This document shows positions 38,972 through 49,640 of a stretch of DNA of 64,000 nt, piece after piece (within the stretch, counting starts at the first letter, position 1; each line of letters starts with the position of its first letter). The notes beneath the pieces were generated by a model that was given only the letters and a program-made list of their open reading frames with translations, was not told where the DNA came from and did not search any database. Source of the stretch: Porphyromonas gingivicanis JCM 15907 (lineage in GTDB: Bacteria; Bacteroidota; Bacteroidia; Bacteroidales; Porphyromonadaceae). The stretch lies in contig NZ_BAKX01000004.1 in NCBI RefSeq assembly GCF_000614585.1, positions 1 to 64,000 on the forward strand. The letters run 5' to 3'. The position numbers and the translations under genes were made by a program.

Positions 38972-39291
38972 GGGCTGGCAGTTTACGGTATACGTTAGAG
39001 ATGCTTCGAATGGAGCAGAAGCAAAGCCCCTCGGGTTTCGTCTCCGAGGAGTGGACAACGCTCTACACCTGCAGAGCGCAAAAGGTTCGCCAATGGTCGC
39101 TCAGAGGGGATGGCTTCCAGGCAAAGGAACAATTCGACGGGGAGCGTCTACAGTTCCGTGTCCGTTACGATAAGCGACTCAACGAGGTACAGCGCATAAG
39201 GTTCGAGGGAGCGGAGTATAGGATAACGCTGAGAGACCCTAATGCGTATGATAACAGTGTGGTTTTAACATGTGTATTAATTGATGGGTAG
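38968..39291 (+). CDS. head closure / head-tail adaptor protein
   Basis: 107 residues, small beta-barrel type (SPP1 gp16/HK97 gp7-like). Seen: RAGSLRYTLEMLRMEQ at the start, RVRYDKRLNEVQRIRFEGAE (the usual R-x-x-R-I-x-x-x-G-x-x-Y) and RITLRDPNAYDNSVVLTC. Overlaps the following gene. Confidence 0.82.
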   Translation: MRAGSLRYTLEMLRMEQKQSPSGFVSEEWTTLYTCRAQKVRQWSLRGDGFQAKEQFDGERLQFRVRYDKRLNEVQRIRFEGAEYRITLRDPNAYDNSVVLTCVLIDG

Positions 39292-39745
39292 ACCAGCAAA
39301 GAGAGCAGAGTTCTTGGAAATAGGGCCAGAGCGTTACAGCTTTGCCCATGTAGATGAGACGCTTGGCACGTGGACGGCTTTGCAGACCAACAAGGCGTAT
39401 CGGCGAGGGATGCGAGAAGCCTCTAAGGTACTTATACGAGGAGGGCGGCGGAGATTGAGAGACCGCCTCCTTCGCAACGGAAAATCTACGGGTGCATTGC
39501 TATCGAGTTTCGCCTTTCGCATCAAGCGGCGCAAGCCCGAGGCGATTGTAGGTTTCGGTACGCTGGGGCGACATGCTCACTTGGTGGACCGAGGCACGGA
39601 GATGAGAGAAACAGGGAAAAAATATAATCGAGGTAAGATGCGGGGCAATCTCTTCTGGAGTGTTACCAAGGACCAAGACGGTAAGGAGGCTATAGAGGCG
39701 ATGAAGCGAGGCATCATAAATGCACTGATGGATGAGCGAGTTTAG
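39284..39745 (+). CDS. HK97 gp10-like tail completion protein
   Basis: 153 residues from ATG 39284. Lys/Arg-rich. AYRRGMREASKVLIRGGRRR and the later GFGTLGRHAHLVDRGTEMRE match the HK97 gp10 family of neck/tail-completion proteins. Overlaps both neighbours. Confidence 0.8.
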   Translation: MGRPAKRAEFLEIGPERYSFAHVDETLGTWTALQTNKAYRRGMREASKVLIRGGRRRLRDRLLRNGKSTGALLSSFAFRIKRRKPEAIVGFGTLGRHAHLVDRGTEMRETGKKYNRGKMRGNLFWSVTKDQDGKEAIEAMKRGIINALMDERV

Positions 39746-40123
39746 TAGTAGCAAATTGCGATCATCTCAATTTATACGTGAGAGATTGCTCGCAGACCCC
39801 GAGATAAAAAGGCTTGTCGGGGATGCCATTTATCCCTGCCTTGCCCCTCAGACCGAGGGCGACTACATCGTGATGACGCGCACGGAGTACGGCACATTAT
39901 CGGGCAAAATGGGCATCTACGAACGCAAGTGTACAGTGATATTGGAGATATTCAGCGACCATTACGACAGAGGCTGGATATAGCCGAAGCAATAGACAAC
40001 CACTTCACGGTGCAGTACGAGATGTCGTTGGGAGGCGATGGTGTTTCGGTACAGTTAGTAGAAGCTGTCGAGGCGGTTGTAGATGGCAAATATGTACAGC
40101 TAATGGAATATAGTATCAATTAA
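39732..40123 (+). CDS. DUF3168-like tail terminator (one-base frameshift)
   Basis: About 130 residues. KRLVGDAIYPCLAPQTEGDY and VMTRTEYGTLSGKMG, then ILEIFSDHYDRGLDIAEAID, fit DUF3168/HK97 gp11-like tail terminators. The frame breaks in GG at 39972-39973, which should be GGG. The N-terminal half and C-terminal half (YEMSLGGDGVSVQLVEAVEA) then form one protein. Overlaps the gp10-like gene by 14 bp. Confidence 0.78.
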
Positions 40124-40134
40124 AAAACAGAATT

Positions 40135-40647
40135 ATGGCAACAGAAGCAAAGTATTTAGAGAGCAGAGACCTTGTCAAGAGTGAGAGTCTGATGCTCTAT
40201 GTAGACGGGAAACTTGTCGCTTACACCACGAAGCACAGCTTTTCCTTACAGACCGACAAGCAGGATATTAGTAGCAAGATGTCGGGAGATTGGGACGAAT
40301 CGCTCGCGGGTAAGCTCTCATGGAGCGTAGAGGCGGAGTGTTTGGTGACCAAGACCAAGGGGCACCTATCTAAAGACCTCCTCCTGCAGATGCTTGCCGA
40401 GCGTAAGCCCTTTAAGATGGAGATTGCCGAGGTAACGCGTGCTATCGCGGCAACAGGTGAGAAGACCATCACCAAGGGGGCGGTGAAGATGCAAGGGATG
40501 TGCGTCCTTACAGACTACAAGGAGGATAGTGCTAAGGGCGAGTACACCAGCGCCAGCGTCTCCCTTACAGGTACGGGACCTCTTTTTGATGGTGCGAACA
40601 AGGAACTCGGGTCCGCCGAGGCACGAGCTGCGCTGGGAGTGGGATAA
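40135..40647 (+). CDS. major tail tube protein
   Basis: 170 residues, beta-rich (TP901-1/phi13-type). Seen: SLMLYVDGKLVAYTTKHSFS, a DISSKMSGDWDESLAGKLSW stretch characteristic of Bacteroidota phage tail tubes, and GEYTSASVSLTGTGPLF near the end. Followed 5 bp later by repeat array C. Confidence 0.85.
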   Translation: MATEAKYLESRDLVKSESLMLYVDGKLVAYTTKHSFSLQTDKQDISSKMSGDWDESLAGKLSWSVEAECLVTKTKGHLSKDLLLQMLAERKPFKMEIAEVTRAIAATGEKTITKGAVKMQGMCVLTDYKEDSAKGEYTSASVSLTGTGPLFDGANKELGSAEARAALGVG

Positions 40648-40652
40648 AATTA

Positions 40653-40730
40653 GAACGTACCAAAATCTTTTTTGAACGTACCAAAATGATTTTTGAACGT
40701 ACCAAAATAAATTTAGAACGTACCAAAATT
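40653..40730 (+). repeat. 21-bp repeat array C (four units)
   Basis: GAACGTACC starts at 40653, 40674, 40695 and 40716, each within TTTTGAACGTACCAAAA or TTAGAACGTACCAAAA. This is the best conserved of the three arrays. It ends about 15 bp before the HU-like gene. Confidence 0.95.
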
Positions 40731-40743
40731 AAACGATACAACT

Positions 40744-41220
40744 ATGGCATTAAAATTCAGATTAGTACAGCGTAAAGTGATGTCGGGGAAGAATGCAGGG
40801 AAAAAGCTCTTCTTTGCGAGTCCCACGTCGCGCGGTAAAATTTCCTACGAACGCTTTTGCCGAGAAGTGGCAGAGGGCAGTACGGTAGAGACGGCGGATG
40901 TGAAAGCCGTAATAGATCGCATGGTGCGCGTGCTCCACCTCCACGTAAGCGAGGGCGAGAGCGTAGAGTGTGGCGAGTTGGGCATTTTCTCTACCACGTT
41001 TGGTAGCGCAGGGGTGGCAGAGAGCAAGGAGTTTGTGCCACATAGAGACATTCGGCGTCCGCGCATCGCATACCGTCCTTCGGGCTTCTTGCGCGTCCTT
41101 ACCCTCTCGGGTTACGAGCGTGTAAATGAAGAGGGATGCAAGCCACAGAAGCCCCAAGGAGGAGGCGGTACACCCCAAGGAGGTTCGCCCTCTGGGGAGG
41201 ACTCGGGCGAGGGTATCTAA
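40744..41220 (+). CDS. HU/IHF-like DNA-binding protein
   Basis: 158 residues. Bacteroidota HU-family (HU-HIG-like): MALKFRLVQRKVMSGKNAGK, KISYERFCREVAEGSTVETA, then VHVSEGESVECGELGIFSTTF as the beta-arm region, and a ~45-residue Gly/Pro-rich tail not found in ordinary HU (PQGGGGTPQGGSPSGED). It sits in the tail module, unusual for a nucleoid protein, and directly behind repeat array C. It could bind the arrays or package DNA (inference). Genes of this family do occur in other Bacteroidota phages near the tail region. Confidence 0.85.
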   Translation: MALKFRLVQRKVMSGKNAGKKLFFASPTSRGKISYERFCREVAEGSTVETADVKAVIDRMVRVLHLHVSEGESVECGELGIFSTTFGSAGVAESKEFVPHRDIRRPRIAYRPSGFLRVLTLSGYERVNEEGCKPQKPQGGGGTPQGGSPSGEDSGEGI

Positions 41221-41233
41221 TCGTAACAGGAAG

Positions 41234-41818
41234 ATGATAACCGTAAGGGCTTTAATCCTTTTTGAGCGTCTCTCGGGGCGCAGTTATCGTACGTTGGGAG
41301 CGGAGGAGCAGGACACGCTCCTCCTTTCTTATTCCATGCAGTGCGCCAAGGGGAGGTGTGAACTAACCTATGAGGACTACCTGGTTAGCCTTAGAGAGGC
41401 CAACCCCATACGGGAGCAGGCTACAAAAGCGTGTGAGCGTGCTATACGTTACATCGCACAGTTCATGCAGGATGAGGCAACGGTGGACACTCTCGACGGA
41501 GAACCGCCCACGCAGTTGCCCACGCTCACCGAACTTGCGCTCTCTCTTATCGCACGAGGGATAAGTCCCGACTTCGTATTAGACCGAATGGACTTGTGGC
41601 TGTTTGCCCCTTTGTTCAAGCAAATAGCCCTCAAAGAGCAGGAAGTGCAGGAAAATAAGAGACTCTGGGCGTTTGTCCACCTCTCCCCTTATCATCAAAA
41701 GGGGGCTAAGCCAACCGATCTAATCGTATTCCCATGGGAGGCAGAACAGGTGCAGAAGGAACGAGACGAGACGGCAGAGCAATCCATAGAAGACTTTGAA
41801 CTATTAACGCAAGAATAA
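41234..41818 (+). CDS. putative tail assembly chaperone
   Basis: 194 residues from ATG 41234. Between the tail tube and tape measure, where tail assembly chaperones lie. Features: ILFERLSGRSYRTLGAEEQD and TYEDYLVSLREANPI, then a C-terminal acidic helical tail. No classic slippery site is visible before its stop, so the usual G/GT frameshift product is not supported. Function from position. Confidence 0.6.
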   Translation: MITVRALILFERLSGRSYRTLGAEEQDTLLLSYSMQCAKGRCELTYEDYLVSLREANPIREQATKACERAIRYIAQFMQDEATVDTLDGEPPTQLPTLTELALSLIARGISPDFVLDRMDLWLFAPLFKQIALKEQEVQENKRLWAFVHLSPYHQKGAKPTDLIVFPWEAEQVQKERDETAEQSIEDFELLTQE

Positions 41819-41821
41819 GTA

Positions 41822-44800
41822 ATGGCAAAACTGGAGTTAGCAATAGCAATAAAGCTGATACAGCAGAATTTCCAACGAGGGGTTAGTCAGGTACGCGCCT
41901 CTCTCAAATCACTACAATATCAAGTATTGGCGATAGCATCGGCTATCGGGGCAGGGGGCTTTGCCGTTGGCGGTTTCCTAAGCCAACTAAAAGAGGTGGC
42001 ACGCGCAGCGAGCAAGGCGAATGTAACGCTTCGCAACGTATCAAAAAGCAATGCCACTACGTCAACCAAGTAAACTTCTTGAAACGCGTTGCGCACGAGT
42101 ACAAACAAAACCTATCGTACCTTACCGAGAGTTACGCTAAATTCAAAGCCTCCGCCGATGCAGGCGGTCTCTCCATAGCGTCGCAACAGCAGATATTTGA
42201 GAGCGTAACAAGAGCATTGACCGCTTTTGGTGTATCGGGGCAAGAAGCCAACCTTGCCATGAAGGGTATACAGCAAATGATGTCTAAGGGCAAGGTCTCT
42301 GCCGAAGAGTTGCGCCGTCAGCTTGGCGAGCAGTTGCCCATAGCCATGGAGGCGATGGCGCGAGCGCTGGGAGTATCAATGGGCGAGATGGAGGAGCTAC
42401 TAAAGAAGGGCGAGGTGTACTCCGCCGAGGTCCTACCCAAGTTCGCCGAGGAGCTTAACAAGATGGTTACGGCAGTTGATACGGACAACCTTGAGACTTC
42501 CTTCGCCCAAATCGGTAATACCCTTATTGAGATCGTCGAGGAGTGGGGGCTTGTAGAGAAGTTCAAGGCTATTGTAGATGGCACGGTGAAAGCGCTCCAG
42601 TACCTTAAAGGGCATGCTGTTTCCATCGTCGCTACGATAGGGGCGTTCTTTGCAGGGCTTAAAGTCCCTGCCTTTGCCTCTAAGTTCGTAGGACAAGCGC
42701 AAATGGTCGAGACGGCCGAGAAGAAGCTGGAGGCCTCTAAGGTGCGCTTGACTGTGCAGTACGAACGACTCGAAAAAGCGCGTAGGAAACTGGCTGCTGC
42801 CCGTCAAGCCGAAGCCTCCGATGTGGCGCTACTCAAGAAAAAATATGAAGCCGAGCGCAGTCGGGCACAAGTCCTCTATCAATCCCGAGCACAAGCAGGG
42901 GCGGACCTAATACAAGCCAAGAACATTAAAACTTGGGGCGTAATCAAAACCAACGCCTTGGGGGCTATCCGTGCCATCGGCGGAGCGTTCAAAGGGATAC
43001 TCTCGGCGTCTATCTACGGGTTGATTTTCGCAGCCATTGCACAAATAGTATCTAAGGTTGTGGAGTGGGTGAGCTACCAAAGGAGGGTAAACAATCTTGT
43101 AAGGGATTATAGAGAAGGCATTAAAAACATTGATTACGGACAGCAAGTAAGTGACTTGCAGAACCTCCGTAAGTTGGTAGAAGACCAAAATGCAAAAGAA
43201 GAAGATAAAAAGGGACTTCTTGCACAAATTAACAAGGAGTATGGCTATTCTTTAGAACTCAATCAAGATTTATCTAAGCAGTTAGAGCGACAAATCGGAC
43301 TCCTCAAACAGCAAGAGCAATTAAGGTATCACAGAGAAAAGAGTTACGAAACTACCAAGAGGCAGGAGGAGATTCTTGGCTACTTTAATATCTCTGACGA
43401 CACTAAAGCCCCAAACAGTAGGGAGAAAATCATAGAGAGGTTAAACTATATCGGCAAGCTACAAGTTGCTGGAGGGCAGCGCAACAGAATGTTAAGTTTT
43501 GAGGAGGCAGACAAAATATCAGATTTTTATAGTACTCAAAATTGGCTTTTACCAGTAAGGTCGGAGCTTGTAGCATTAGGAAAGGAATGGTATAATCTTA
43601 GCGAGGTCTCAAACTTGGCTTACAACGAGATTGCAAAATTGTCAAAAGTAGAGGAAGATACGACAATAACCTTCGCCCCCGTAAAGGATACCGACAAAGG
43701 CAAGAAAGAATCTCCTTTAGAACGTGCCGAGCGAGAGTACGCTGAAAGAGTAAGAGAGTTATCCAACCAAAAGCGACTCGACCTTATCAGCGAAAAGGAG
43801 TACCAAGAAGAGCTACAAGAAGCCTCACGGCGTGCCACCCTTGAAATAGGGGGACTACTTGGAGAGAAAGCCAAGGGGAACAAAACGTATAGAGAAGCCG
43901 AACAGCACGTAGTAGCTGGTCTTACTAACGAGGCTAAAGCCCTCGAAGAGGCAAAAGCGAGCATCGTAGACCATGAGCGCAGGGCAAACACGCTACATCT
44001 TACCGAGGAACAGAAGCGTAAAGAGCGCATAGAAGCTCTTAATACAGCAATAGATCGTCTGCTAAGGGAGGAGGAGCAAACCCCTGCTATCCTTTCTGCG
44101 ATTAGAGGCTACGAGCGTGAGCGCAATAACCTACTACCAGTACCCCAGAAAGGCGAGAGGGATACCGCTTTCGATTATAAGAAGGGGGAGGACGATATAA
44201 CAAGAGAAGAGATACAGCTTTTAGAGGAGTATGTACAGCAACTCAAAGCCCTACAAGAGGCGGGTCTAAATGTGGCGGATGCCATAAACAAAGCGCAAAG
44301 CGAAATCTCTACTCTGCAGGGGGCTTTACGACTACAGGAGCTAAAAAGGGATGTCGCCGACTTCAACAGGGAGTTGAGCGAAACAACCTATTCGAGTATT
44401 AAAAATATAGCGGGGTCTACTCAGTACCTCGTACACGCTTTTAAGTCTATGCGTAGCGCTTTTACCGATGATGATGCCTCACCATTCGAGCGACTTCTTA
44501 ACGTCTTCAACGCCCTACAGCAAGCCGTTGATGGCGTATTAAGCACAATACAAATGTTTGAAAAAATCGGTGAGGCCTCTAAAAAGCTCGGCTTAGCGAG
44601 CCAAGCGGTAGACTTATTGACGTCCAAGCAGGAAGGCATGGCAGGTGTAGCCGAGGGCGTCGAGGATGGTATAACAGGAGTAGCCCAGGCACAGGGTAAT
44701 GCCGTCGGCGAAGCCGTATCAGGGGCAGGCAAAGAGGTTGCCTCGTCAAAGGCTGTTACCAAGGCGAAGATAGAGGAGGCTACCGCTAAAATCTTAGCGG

Positions 44801-45131
44801 CTAACGCTGCACTTGGACCAGCGGGGGCAATGAAAGCAGGTGCGGAAATAGCCTTATGGTAGCAACCATCAAGGCAGCAGGAGCGGTGGCAGGATTTTCC
44901 AACGGAGGCTTAGTGGCGGGTGGCTCTCCTTGGGGAGATAGAACGCTCATTCGAGTAAACGCAGGTGAGCGAGTTCTTAACGCAGAACAGCAAGAATGGT
45001 TGCAAAGACTGGCGAAAGGGTTTTCGGCACAACCACAAGGAGGTAATGTGCGCGTGAGTGGTGAATTTAGGATGCGTGCGGGAGACCTCTACGCAGTAGT
45101 GAGAAACGAAGAAAGACGAAGAGCAAGATAG
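41822..45131 (+). CDS. tape measure protein (two one-base frameshifts)
   Basis: About 1103 residues; its length sets tail length. The N-terminal tape-measure domain has TAFGVSGQEANLAMKGIQQM and EELRRQLGEQLPIAMEAMAR. Long coiled coils and hydrophobic helices (GIAVGGFLS-like start, AIVATIGAFFAGL region, IYGLIFAAIAQIVSKVV) follow. The end has the Gly-rich GFSNGGLVAGGSPWGDRTLI motif of phage tape measures. Breaks: near 42058 (CACTACG, one T missing, giving NATTYVNQV) and near 44855 (TTATGG should be TTAATGG, giving ALMVATIKAAG). Confidence 0.88.
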
Positions 45132-45132
45132 T

Positions 45133-48100
45133 ATGTATAAAAAGCGATATGAATGTTTTTGCAAGTCGATAGAGGGCGACTTGTTTCGGATAGAGATATA
45201 CAAGCGTGGCTTTCATGTATCGGAGGAGGTGCGTTTGGGCGAGGATATGCTGGTGATAGAGCGTACGGCGGAGGACCAATTGGACCCAATCAGCGTAACG
45301 AAAGCCACGGTTTTTCTATACACAGAGCGCGACGGCTTGTTCGAGGATTTGTATAGTTTTGGTGAACACGGGGCGATATGTAGGATATTCAAGAACGATA
45401 CTTTGTACTATATAGGCTCTTTGGATGCGGAGCAATGGAAAGCCCCTTACTCCTATAAGCAAGGGTATATAACGCAAGTTACTTTTTCGGACTTATCGCC
45501 CCTAAAACGTCTCGAGTATGCGCCCCATGGCCTGGTGTCAGTAGTTGATTTCGTTAAGCAATGCATCTCCAAAGCCACTTATCCCGATAGCTTGTTCGGT
45601 AAGCCTACGCTACAACTATTAACTAATCTATCAGTATCGGGCTATAAGCATCAATGGGACTCGCTGATAAGTGCAGATTTGAGCAACATTTCCGCTTTGA
45701 CCTCCTCGGAGCGACTCTCAATCGCAGAGGGTTCTCTTAGTACACTCAATCCGATAAAGGAGGTGAGTTCTTTGTCGAGAGCATATATTGACACAGCGGT
45801 TTTTTTAGATGAAGATAAAGGGGGCGACGACGAGCGAAAGGCGGTGTGGTGGAATGCTCTACAAGATGCGCTTAAGTCCCTATCACTCTATTTAGTACAG
45901 CGAGATGGCAAGTTTTATCTATTTGACGTGGACGCACTCAAGGAGAGAGGGGCTAAAGAGACGCTTGTTGCTATGGGAAATGATGCCGAACTTGGCATAG
46001 AGAAGACATATAATAAAATAAAAGTTGAGCTGGAAAAGAGAGAGCCAACTAATCTCTATAAGCATAAATTTTCGGAGAATGATTTCGGCACGGAGGTTAC
46101 GAATTGGCGGTTTAATCGTATCGACTTGGAGGCAGACAGATTGGTCGCCTCTCATAATGTGGTTTTTCACACGCCAAAGAGCGATGAAACGATACGGGGT
46201 GGTGCACTGTATGCACAACTGATACCGCACACTATGGGGCGTGAAGAGACCTATGTTTGTCTTTTTGCTAAGCCGAGGCGCAGCTATGAGCATAATCCTG
46301 TAGTTGGTAGTTTTTACCATGAGTTGGCGCATACATTCCCTTTTGCAAAGCCTTACCCTATTGAAAAAATGGCGGACATACGCAACCTTCAGGGTGAAAA
46401 CGGCGTTTACTGCACGCCTATGATACCGCTACCTACACGCACCGCCGATAATTTGGCAAAATACCAAATGGCGCTCTCTTTGGAGATGTTGGTAGGGATG
46501 GATTATTCGCTGACGCAGAAAAACTCGGATGATCCCGAATACGATAAGGCAATAGGTAAGCACATCAAGAAGATTATCCCTAAGAAGATACAGCACGCCT
46601 ATGCCTTTGCCTATATACGAGCCTACGACAAAAGTGGTAATGTGGTGAAATATCTATCAAACTATGGCGGTGTGCCTACAGATAAACAGCCGTTTTACCG
46701 TCCTGTTTGGGTAGACACTCCGACTTCTTGCTGTATTCAATTTGGGGCGGAGGAGTTCAAGTTGGGTAGCTTTCAAAACCCGAATGAGCAGGTCTCTACT
46801 ATGGATATAAGTACGAAATATGGAGAAGTGTACGACAGGCGATTTATTTTCCCTTTACCTCCCGTTGGTTACAGTATAGACGTTGTAGTGATAGATAAGA
46901 TACACCTCTCTTTGCAAGAACCTAAGTATAATTTTTTTACATCTCTCAACGACTTGGTAAGGAAAGACGAGGAAGAAGCGAAATTACGTATTTTACAAGA
47001 GAGTTATGTTCAATGGGTGTTGATGAGGGGATTGGCGGTGGACTTGGTGCGCTATGACGGCAAGGACTTTGAGCACAAAAAAGTAGTTTACAGAAGTAGT
47101 GTATCGCCAGAGGCGCACGAAGAATTGGAGGAGACGATATTATTAGATACCTCTAAAGAGCTTTCGCCTACTTCTCTCTCTGCTTTGCGTGACAAGGAGG
47201 GGCGTAACCTTAGCCACGAATGCACACGAGGGCTGGTGCGAGGCTCTTTGGGCGAATTACGGGTGTTTCACGTCTTTAGCCGTTGTTCTCATCTGCACTA
47301 TACTCTCTCGGGCACCTATCGCACGCCAAATACCTTTTCTAAGTTGGTGGACCCGCACAAGAAGAAAGAGTTTAGAGTGGTCGAAGAGACCGAGGAGCCG
47401 TTATTAGGGCAAAGCAAACTCTCTCTCGTGGAGATAAATCGGGACCGGGCTACGGATGGCGGTAGCCTTTATGATATATTGTGCATAGGCGTGGGCGATG
47501 CTGAATGGAGCGTTGCGCACCGATTCGATGGACGCCTGACGGGTGATGCGTATAAGGAGAGTATAGAGCCTGTAACCCTTATCTCTGGGCTTGTTGCCGA
47601 GCAGGAGGCGGTTGCGTATGAATTATCGCAGACACGGCAGGAACTCACCCAAGAGTTGGCCAAGAAACAACCTGTAGGGTCTTATGCTACTACCGCTCAG
47701 CTGGCTGAAGGATTACAGGATAAAGTAACTACTGCTAAGCTCACCCAAGAGTTGGCCAAGAAACAACCTGTAGGGTCTTATGCTACTACGATGCAATTAG
47801 ATGGGGTGCAAAAGTTTGCAATAAGACCATCTAATGCAGATGTAGTAGGGTCGTCAACAAACAATCCCTTTGCTCCAATACTCGACCAAACGGGGAGTCG
47901 AAAGTCATCTCTCTCGATATAGTAGAGGGGACAGATTTATATCTTCCTCCCGCAAGGCTTTGCGCTGTTGGAACTAAGATTTTTCTAAGAGGCTCTACAA
48001 TGAGCTGTCCTACTAATCCGTATCACCACAATACAACGATACGCCCTATTCGTATTTTCTCAAATGAAAGAGATGTCTATTCAGCAGGACGCTATTATTC

Positions 48101-48641
48101 GGGTAACAATTTAGTAGAAACATTCACGAACGCAGAATGGCGGGTAGACCTCGAATGTATCATTGCTGGTTGTGGATTAAAAGGTTGGTTTTGGGTTAAC
48201 TCTGTCGAGTGCAAAAACTTATCTGAGTTTACCTCTTCGATTACTACAGCTATACAGGGTATTGCAGAAGCGAAACAAGAGATAAACAGGCTCAAAAATA
48301 GTGTACTGAGAAAGGGAGAGGGACTACAATTAGGCTTCTTCAATCTTGTAAATCACAATTCTGGGACCTATCATGTGAAAGCAACCGATTATCATATTGT
48401 GGCACGCAGGACTGCAAATGGGGATAATTATCCGTATATCCGTGTCAGCGAAAGCCTGCCAAACGGACATGAGTTTATCGTAGATATACCATTCAATGAT
48501 TGCAGAGTCCGCTTTGTGATGCCTGCAGGTGGTGCAACTTGGGGCAATGGGGGGACAGAGTGGCAAAGTGGTTATCGATACCACGTTACCAAATCGCATA
48601 CAAAGGAGTGGGGAGTAATAAAGACAGCATACGCACAATAA
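45133..48641 (+). CDS. large tail tip/fibre protein (one-base frameshift)
   Basis: About 1169 residues. The first ~850 residues are a large beta/alpha tail-tip protein of a type common in Bacteroidota siphoviruses (a minor tail protein after the tape measure). The C-terminal part contains two copies of TQELAKKQPVGSYATT, then a receptor-type tail region ending in beta-rich sequence (YHVKATDYHIVARRT). The frame breaks in GGGG at 47892-47895, which should be GGGGG, joining LDQTG to ESKVISLDIVEGTD and continuing to 48641. Likely host recognition at the distal tail (inference). Confidence 0.75.
47644..47789 (+). repeat. identical ~50-bp direct repeats in tail gene
   Basis: Two nearly identical ~50-bp copies begin at 47644 and 47740, 96 bp (32 codons) apart, and encode TQELAKKQPVGSYATT. 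Repeats of this sort allow recombination between fibre modules. Confidence 0.85.
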
Positions 48642-48664
48642 TAGAACATAAATCAATAAAAAGT

Positions 48665-49132
48665 ATGGAGAAAATTTTCACAACAATTTGGATCTTGCTG
48701 AGCATTTATATGCTGGTTTTCATCGCTATTCTCACAGACCTTTGGGCAGGTTTGCGAAAGGCAAGAAAAAATGGAATTATAAGGACTAGCTACGGATACA
48801 AGAGGACTGTATCAAAGATGGCGCAGTACTATAATCTTCTGTTTGCTCTCACGATTATAGATGCTATGCAGATGTCGTCCGTTTGGTATATGGAGACTTT
48901 CTACGACTATAAGTTTCCTCTGTTCCCCTTCATAACGCTATTGGGGGCGATAGGTCTTGGCTTTATAGAATTAAAGTCTGTGTATGAAAAAGCAGAAAGC
49001 AAGGTACGCTTTGACAGTGCAGCCCACCTTGTTAGTCAGGTTATTAGCAACAAAGACAATATCGAGGCTATTTCCTCTGCTGTTTCTGAATATATGCACA
49101 AAGAGGAGGAACAGAAAGATGGCAAATGTTAA
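48665..49132 (+). CDS. phage holin (PF05105-like)
   Basis: 155 residues from ATG 48665. Three hydrophobic segments: FTTIWILLSIYMLVFIAIL, YYNLLFALTIIDAMQMSSV, and FPLFPFITLLGAIGLGFIEL. A Lys-rich DLWAGLRKARKNGI loop and a charged C-terminal tail follow the toxin-secretion/phage-lysis holin family of Bacteroidota phages. Opens the inner membrane for endolysin. First gene of the lysis cassette; overlaps endolysin by 14 bp. Confidence 0.85.
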   Translation: MEKIFTTIWILLSIYMLVFIAILTDLWAGLRKARKNGIIRTSYGYKRTVSKMAQYYNLLFALTIIDAMQMSSVWYMETFYDYKFPLFPFITLLGAIGLGFIELKSVYEKAESKVRFDSAAHLVSQVISNKDNIEAISSAVSEYMHKEEEQKDGKC

Positions 49133-49638
49133 GGTACTACTCCCGTACATTTTGAAATGGGAGAGGATTTGTGAATGACCCCGATGACCGAGGAGGTGCG
49201 ACAAACAAAGGTGTTACAATAGCTACATGGAAGCGTGTAGGCTATGATAAGGACGGAGATAGAGACATTGATGTGCAAGACTTAAAACTGTTGTCTGTTG
49301 ACGATGTTTGCAATCGAGTATTAAAACCTCACTACTGGGACAGGTGGCAAGCGGACAAAATCAAGTCGCAAAAAATCGCAAATATCCTTGTTGATTGGGT
49401 GTGGGGGTCTGGCAAATATGGTATCACAATTCCTCAAAGATTGCTCGGGGTTTCGCAAGATGGAGTTGTTGGAGAAAAGACCCTTAAAGCTATCAATGAT
49501 GCAGGCCCAGACAAGCTATTTGATATGATTTTTGAAGCTCGCAAGAAGTACTTGCACGATATTGTAAATTCTCGTCCAGCAAACAAAAAGTTTTTGCGAG
49601 GGTGGTTAAACAGACTTGAAGATATTAAGCGTTTATAA
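49119..49638 (+). CDS. GH108 endolysin (two-base frame break)
   Basis: About 173 residues. Glycoside hydrolase family 108 muramidase (N-acetylmuramidase), cleaving peptidoglycan. The catalytic Glu lies in [20 protein letters not shown] after restoring two G bases near 49163 (GAGAGG should be GAGGGAGG). [17 protein letters not shown] and the C-terminal peptidoglycan-binding-like region ([20 protein letters not shown]) follow. The raw frame would stop after KWERICE. Between holin and the spanin-like gene. Confidence 0.88.
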
Positions 49639-49640
49639 TT

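Noticed and set aside
41234-42070. Programmed -1 frameshift of the tail assembly chaperone
   Set aside because: No slippery heptamer before the stop, and the nearby frame change lies inside the tape measure gene and is explained by a single missing T.
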